Source of the DNA: Acetobacteroides hydrogenigenes
GTDB lineage: Bacteria; Bacteroidota; Bacteroidia; Bacteroidales; ZOR0009
Assembly (NCBI RefSeq): GCF_004340205.1
Contig: NZ_SLWB01000013.1
Coordinates: 1 to 64,000 of the forward strand
Direction: 5' to 3'
Length of the DNA: 64,000 nucleotides
Notes under the pieces: model-generated
The model's database searches: none
Seen by the model: only the letters and a program-made list of their open reading frames with translations
What the model was told of the DNA's origin: nothing
Translations under genes and position numbers: made by a program
Shown: piece after piece, positions 60,230-64,000 of the stretch
Layout of the letters: every line of letters starts with the position of its first letter
How positions within the stretch are numbered: the first letter of the stretch is position 1

Positions 60230-62065
60230 ATGGGCACGAAAAGGATATATACTGCGAATTTTCAACTTAAGGTTTGCGGCATAACGCAAGCAGAGAATGC
60301 TATTGAGGTTGCCAAGCTTAACCCAACGATGATGGGCTTTATCCTTTACCCTAAATCGAAAAGATGTGTGAGCCTTGAGCAAGCAAACAGCATTGCTGAT
60401 TTGCTTCCTAAGCATATAAAGAAGGTTGCGGTAGTAGTAAATGAGCCGTTAGAAAAGGTAATACAACTAGCTGAAAGCACATTGTTTGACTTCATTCAGC
60501 TACACGGGAACGAGAGCCCTGAATATTGCCAAACTGTGAGCAAGCACATACACGTTATTAAGGCTTTTGGTATAGAAAAACAGCTGCCTGACAATCTCGA
60601 AGAGTATGCCAATTGCTGCACCTACTTTCTCTTCGACACCAAGACAGAGAATTTTGGAGGAGCAGGAAAACAGTTTGATCATAAAATACTTGATAGCTAC
60701 CATTTGAACGTGCCATTTCTCCTTAGCGGTGGCATCGATTTAGATAGTATTGATAGAATACTTACCTACAGCAACAAGCAGCTTGCAGGTATAGATGTAA
60801 ATAGCAGGTACGAGGATGAACCTGGAATAAAAAACATAGAGAAGTTGAGCAACTTAATAAAAAGACTACGACCAATGATAAAGAAGGTAAGCAAAGAGGG
60901 TTACTACGGTAACTATGGAGGTGCATACATCCCTGAGATGCTGCAAAAGAATGTTTCGGAACTAGCAGAGAACTACCAACGAATAATAGATGACCCTTCG
61001 TTTATCGAAGATTTCCAATCGCTTTTAAAGGATTACGTTGGAAGACCAACTCCGCTATTCCATGCAAAGAAGCTTTCGGCAAAGTACGGCTACAAAATCT
61101 ACCTAAAGCGCGAGGATTTATGCCATACTGGATCACATAAGCTCAACAACGTAATTGGGCAGGCGCTGCTCGCCAAGCGTTTGGGAAAGAAGAAGATTAT
61201 TGCCGAAACAGGTGCAGGTCAGCACGGGGTGGCATCGGCAACCGTGGCAGCGCTACTCGGCATGGAGTGTACCGTTTTCATGGGTGAAGTAGACATACAG
61301 CGACAGTATCCTAACGTTATGCGCATGAAGATGCTAGGTGCAACGGTAATACCAGCAACTTCGGGCACGAAAACCCTTAAGGATGCCTGCAACGAGGCTA
61401 TCCGTTACTGGATATCGCACACCGAGGATACCCACTACCTAATTGGATCTGCAATCGGACCACATCCCTATCCCGATATGGTTGCACAGTTCCAGTCTGT
61501 TATTAGCGAGGAGATCGCGAAGCAGCTGCAAGAAAAGGAAGGCAGAAGCTATCCTGATGCCGTAATTGCATGCGTTGGAGGTGGAAGCAATGCAGTTGGC
61601 GCCTTCTACCACTTTATCGATGACGAAAGGGTTGAGCTATACGGTGCCGAAGCTGGTGGCTGTGGCGCCGATACCGACGAGACTGCCGCTACGCTAACCA
61701 TCGGCACCGATGGAATTATCCACGGAACAAGAACCATCCTTATGCAAACCGAGGATGGACAGGTATGCGATGCTCACTCTATTTCGGCAGGGCTGGATTA
61801 CCCCGGCGTAGGTCCGCTGCATGCGCACCTGCATAGCATTAAACGTGGCACCTACCTTCCTATTACCGATCAGGAGGCGCTAGATGCGGCATTCGAGCTT
61901 ACCCGCGAGGAAGGAATTATCCCCGCACTAGAATCTTCGCATGCGCTTGCCCTTCTTCCTAAGCTAAAGATGAAGCCAACCGACATTGTGGTGGTTAACC
62001 TTTCGGGAAGAGGCGACAAGGATATGCAAACGTACATCGACCTGATGAATTCGGGAAAGAAATAG
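60230..62065 (+). CDS. trpFB: Phosphoribosylanthranilate isomerase / tryptophan synthase beta fusion
   Basis: A 611-aa fusion. Residues 1 to about 215 are TrpF (Cys16 in LKVCGIT, general-acid Asp136 in LFDTKTENFGG, LLSGGID near 164). Residues from about 219 are TrpB (GYYGNYGGAYIPEM; PLP Lys304 in HTGSHKLNN; GGGSNAVG). Codon 216 is ATG (60875), followed by IKKVSKEGYYG, i.e. where a separate TrpB would start. TrpF and TrpB do not act consecutively, with TrpC between. The order C-F-B-A is kept. Confidence 0.92.
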   Translation: MGTKRIYTANFQLKVCGITQAENAIEVAKLNPTMMGFILYPKSKRCVSLEQANSIADLLPKHIKKVAVVVNEPLEKVIQLAESTLFDFIQLHGNESPEYCQTVSKHIHVIKAFGIEKQLPDNLEEYANCCTYFLFDTKTENFGGAGKQFDHKILDSYHLNVPFLLSGGIDLDSIDRILTYSNKQLAGIDVNSRYEDEPGIKNIEKLSNLIKRLRPMIKKVSKEGYYGNYGGAYIPEMLQKNVSELAENYQRIIDDPSFIEDFQSLLKDYVGRPTPLFHAKKLSAKYGYKIYLKREDLCHTGSHKLNNVIGQALLAKRLGKKKIIAETGAGQHGVASATVAALLGMECTVFMGEVDIQRQYPNVMRMKMLGATVIPATSGTKTLKDACNEAIRYWISHTEDTHYLIGSAIGPHPYPDMVAQFQSVISEEIAKQLQEKEGRSYPDAVIACVGGGSNAVGAFYHFIDDERVELYGAEAGGCGADTDETAATLTIGTDGIIHGTRTILMQTEDGQVCDAHSISAGLDYPGVGPLHAHLHSIKRGTYLPITDQEALDAAFELTREEGIIPALESSHALALLPKLKMKPTDIVVVNLSGRGDKDMQTYIDLMNSGKK

Positions 62066-62078
62066 GATTGTACATCAA

Positions 62079-62181
62079 GGGTATCACGACACACTACACA
62101 CGTATCACGAAAACCGAACAAAACGACTCAATAGGTTATCTAAAAATTGGCGTAAGCCTCGTGATACTTGATACGTGATAC
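62079..62181 (+). repeat. Nested inverted/direct repeats between trpFB and trpA
   Basis: GTATCACG occurs twice 21 bp apart (about 62080 and 62101) and its inverse CGTGATAC twice (about 62159 and 62173), so the ends GGTATCACG/CGTGATACC can fold into a long hairpin in the trp mRNA. No T tract follows, so it is not a terminator. Confidence 0.7.
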
Positions 62182-62199
62182 CATAAAAAGGAAGTCAAC

Positions 62200-62979
62200 A
62201 TGAATAGAATACAGAGCCTATTTGCCAATAAAAAGAGAGGAATCCTGTCGGTTTACTTTACGGCAGGATACCCCAACCTTAACGATACAGTTCCAACCCT
62301 CGAAGCCTTCGAAAAGCATGGGGTTGACATGGTGGAGCTGGGCATACCCTACTCCGATCCTTTAGCTGATGGTCCCACCATTCAGGAGTCGTCGACCATT
62401 GCAATTCGTAACGGGATGCGTATTGAGGTGCTACTAAGCCAGCTTAAGGAAGTTCGCCAAAAGGTGAGCATCCCCATTGTGCTGATGAGCTACTTCAACC
62501 CAACCTACCTTTACGGATTCGAGCGCTTCTGCAAGCAAGCATCGGAGGCGGGTGTCGATGGGCTTATTATCCCCGATTTGCCCGCTTACGAGTACGAAAC
62601 TACCTACAAGCCGATTGTTGAGCGATACAACCTATCGTTTAACATGCTCATCACCTCCGATACGCCCGACGAGCGAATCAGAAAGATCGATGAGCTTACC
62701 AACGGCTTCATCTACATGGTTAGCTCGGCGGCAACTACCGGTGGCACATCGAGCATGTCCGACGCCCAGATGGACTACTTTAAGCGAGTATCGGAAATGA
62801 AGATGAACAACCCCTTAATGGTTGGATTTGGGGTGCACAACCAGCAGACATTCGCCGAGGCAACCACCTACTGCAACGGAGCCATAATTGGCAGCGCCTT
62901 TATCCGTGCGCAGAAAAACGGCGAAGATGTTGATACAACCGTAAAAAAGTTTGTTTCATCAATTACAGGCAATCAATAA
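62200..62979 (+). CDS. trpA: Tryptophan synthase alpha subunit
   Basis: A 259-aa TIM-barrel enzyme. VYFTAGYPNLNDT, catalytic Glu in ELGIPYSDPLADGP, the Asp in IPDLP, and VSSAATTGG. Cleaves indoleglycerol phosphate and channels indole to TrpB. Separated from trpFB by a 134-bp repeat-bearing gap. Confidence 0.95.
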   Translation: MNRIQSLFANKKRGILSVYFTAGYPNLNDTVPTLEAFEKHGVDMVELGIPYSDPLADGPTIQESSTIAIRNGMRIEVLLSQLKEVRQKVSIPIVLMSYFNPTYLYGFERFCKQASEAGVDGLIIPDLPAYEYETTYKPIVERYNLSFNMLITSDTPDERIRKIDELTNGFIYMVSSAATTGGTSSMSDAQMDYFKRVSEMKMNNPLMVGFGVHNQQTFAEATTYCNGAIIGSAFIRAQKNGEDVDTTVKKFVSSITGNQ

Positions 62980-63016
62980 TACCGGGAAGTTTGAAGATTT
63001 ATTTCTTGAAGCCCTC

Positions 63017-63033
63017 TACTTTTGTTAAATTTG
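63017..63033 (+). promoter_or_regulatory. Overlapping -7 boxes TACTTTTG and TAAATTTG before trpS
   Basis: Two exact TAnnTTTG matches (63017-63024 and 63026-63033) lie 33-50 bp before trpS, so it may have its own promoter as well as read-through from the trp operon. Confidence 0.45.
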
Positions 63034-63065
63034 AGCCTTTCATTGAAAAATAATAGCGACCAGCA

Positions 63066-64000
63066 ATGGAGAATAACGATAAAATGGAGTACGGCACCTA
63101 CGAAGCGGCCGTTGAAAAAAGCAACAAGCTCGAAAAGGACATCATTGCAAATCCTTTAAACTACCGAGTTCTAACAGGCGATAGGCCCACAGGAAAGCTG
63201 CACATAGGCCACCTATTTGGCTCTTTACAGAACCGTGTTCGGCTACAGGGGCTTGGCGTTCCTACGTTTATTGTAATTGCCGACTACCAGGTGCTCACCG
63301 ACCGTAACACCTTCGAGCAAATTTCGCAGAACGTAAAGGAGCTAACCATCGACTACCTGGCAGCAGGGCTCGACCCTGAAAAGGGACGTACCGTGATATT
63401 CCCACACAGCCACGTGCCCGAGCTCAACCAGCTGCTCCTGCCCTTCCTTACGCTGGTATCGAACGCCGAGCTTAACCGCAACCCTACCGTTAAGGAGGAG
63501 ATTCAGGCATCGGGACAGAAGAGCATTAACGCAGGAATGTACACCTACCCTGTTCACCAGGCGGCAGATATCCTGTTCTGCAAGGGAAATGTTGTTCCGG
63601 TAGGAAAAGACCAGCTGCCCCACCTGGAGCTTACCCGTACCATTGCCCGTCGCTTCAACGAGCGCTTTGCCGGTGGTCAGATTATCTTCCCCGAGCCACA
63701 GCCGCTGCTGAGCAAGGCTACCATGATCCTTGGTCTCGACGGTTCTCAAAAGATGAGCAAGAGCCGCAACAACGCCATCATGCTTTCGGCAACCGAGGAT
63801 GAAACCGCACAGCTCATCAAGCGTGCAAAAACCGACTCCGAGCGCCTGATAACCTTCGAGCCTGAGCGCCGTCCGGAAGTGGCAAACCTGCTTAACCTTA
63901 TCTCCCTATCTACCGGAGAAGCGCCAGAGGCAATTGCAGCGCGCATTGGCGAAGGCGGTGGCGGTATGCTTAAGAAGATGCTTACCGAAAGCTTGAACGA
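63066..64000 (+). CDS. trpS: Tryptophanyl-tRNA synthetase (partial, runs off the window)
   Basis: The first 311 codons of a class I synthetase. HIGH motif in GKLHIGHLFGSL near residue 50, and KMSKS in GSQKMSKSRN near 230. It lies 86 nt after trpA and is the only Trp-charging gene in the window, so it links supply (trp operon) and use. It is truncated by the window end, not by a stop. Confidence 0.96.
   Translation, partial: MENNDKMEYGTYEAAVEKSNKLEKDIIANPLNYRVLTGDRPTGKLHIGHLFGSLQNRVRLQGLGVPTFIVIADYQVLTDRNTFEQISQNVKELTIDYLAAGLDPEKGRTVIFPHSHVPELNQLLLPFLTLVSNAELNRNPTVKEEIQASGQKSINAGMYTYPVHQAADILFCKGNVVPVGKDQLPHLELTRTIARRFNERFAGGQIIFPEPQPLLSKATMILGLDGSQKMSKSRNNAIMLSATEDETAQLIKRAKTDSERLITFEPERRPEVANLLNLISLSTGEAPEAIAARIGEGGGGMLKKMLTESLN

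Overview
The window reads as chromosome of a Bacteroidota, most likely Bacteroidales (genus not resolved). Evidence: the rpmB-rpmG-DUF4295-ftsY-rimO string; many -7 boxes of the Bacteroidota form TAnnTTTG with few Shine-Dalgarno sites; family-typical DUF2027/Smr, YedF/DUF3343 and PLD-type cardiolipin synthase genes. No insertion sequence, prophage, CRISPR array or rRNA gene was seen.

Layout. 1-5.3 kb: three fused anaerobic cobalamin genes (CbiE-T, CbiG-F, CbiJ-D). 5.4-8.6 kb: six-gene ArsR-headed operon resembling organoarsenical resistance. 8.6-9.9 kb: gene-free, with an 11-unit 41-42 bp tandem repeat. 9.9-13.2 kb: CoA-disulfide reductase with two rhodanese domains, and a J-domain-like protein. 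13.5-25.6 kb: housekeeping (cinA, L28, L33, DUF4295, ftsY, rimO, tpx, clpC, gyrA, a TPR protein, a thioredoxin). 25.7-29.0 kb: selenium-type cluster (selD, DUF3343, cysteine desulfurase-like, yedF). 29.1-35.4 kb: serine hydrolase, a 17-copy 21-bp repeat, threonine aldolase, prfC, pyrD, an XRE regulator under an array of TTACAnnTGTAA boxes. 35.4-36.6 kb: AT-rich gap and RNase P RNA. 36.7-45.2 kb: Smr protein, queA, TlpA-like protein, cold-shock protein, YgiQ, DUF3592-like protein, SBF-type transporter. 45.3-55.3 kb: a tandem pair of unknown paralogues, small unknowns, an EgtD-like protein, a DEAD-box helicase, a beta-barrel protein, cardiolipin synthase, an SDR. 55.3-55.7 kb: three tRNA-Lys genes. 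56.1-64 kb: trp operon (trpE-G-D-C-FB-A) followed by trpS, which runs off the window.

The strongest regulatory discovery is a complete ribosome-mediated attenuator ahead of trpE: a 20-residue leader peptide with three consecutive Trp codons, a Rho-independent terminator, and an 11-nt perfect antiterminator pairing that overlaps the leader stop codon. The other recurring theme is intergenic tandem repeats with a unit near 21 bp or twice that, found at five separate places, plus several dispersed intergenic elements.

Coordinates and motifs were read by eye. Family names are from recognition, not database searches.
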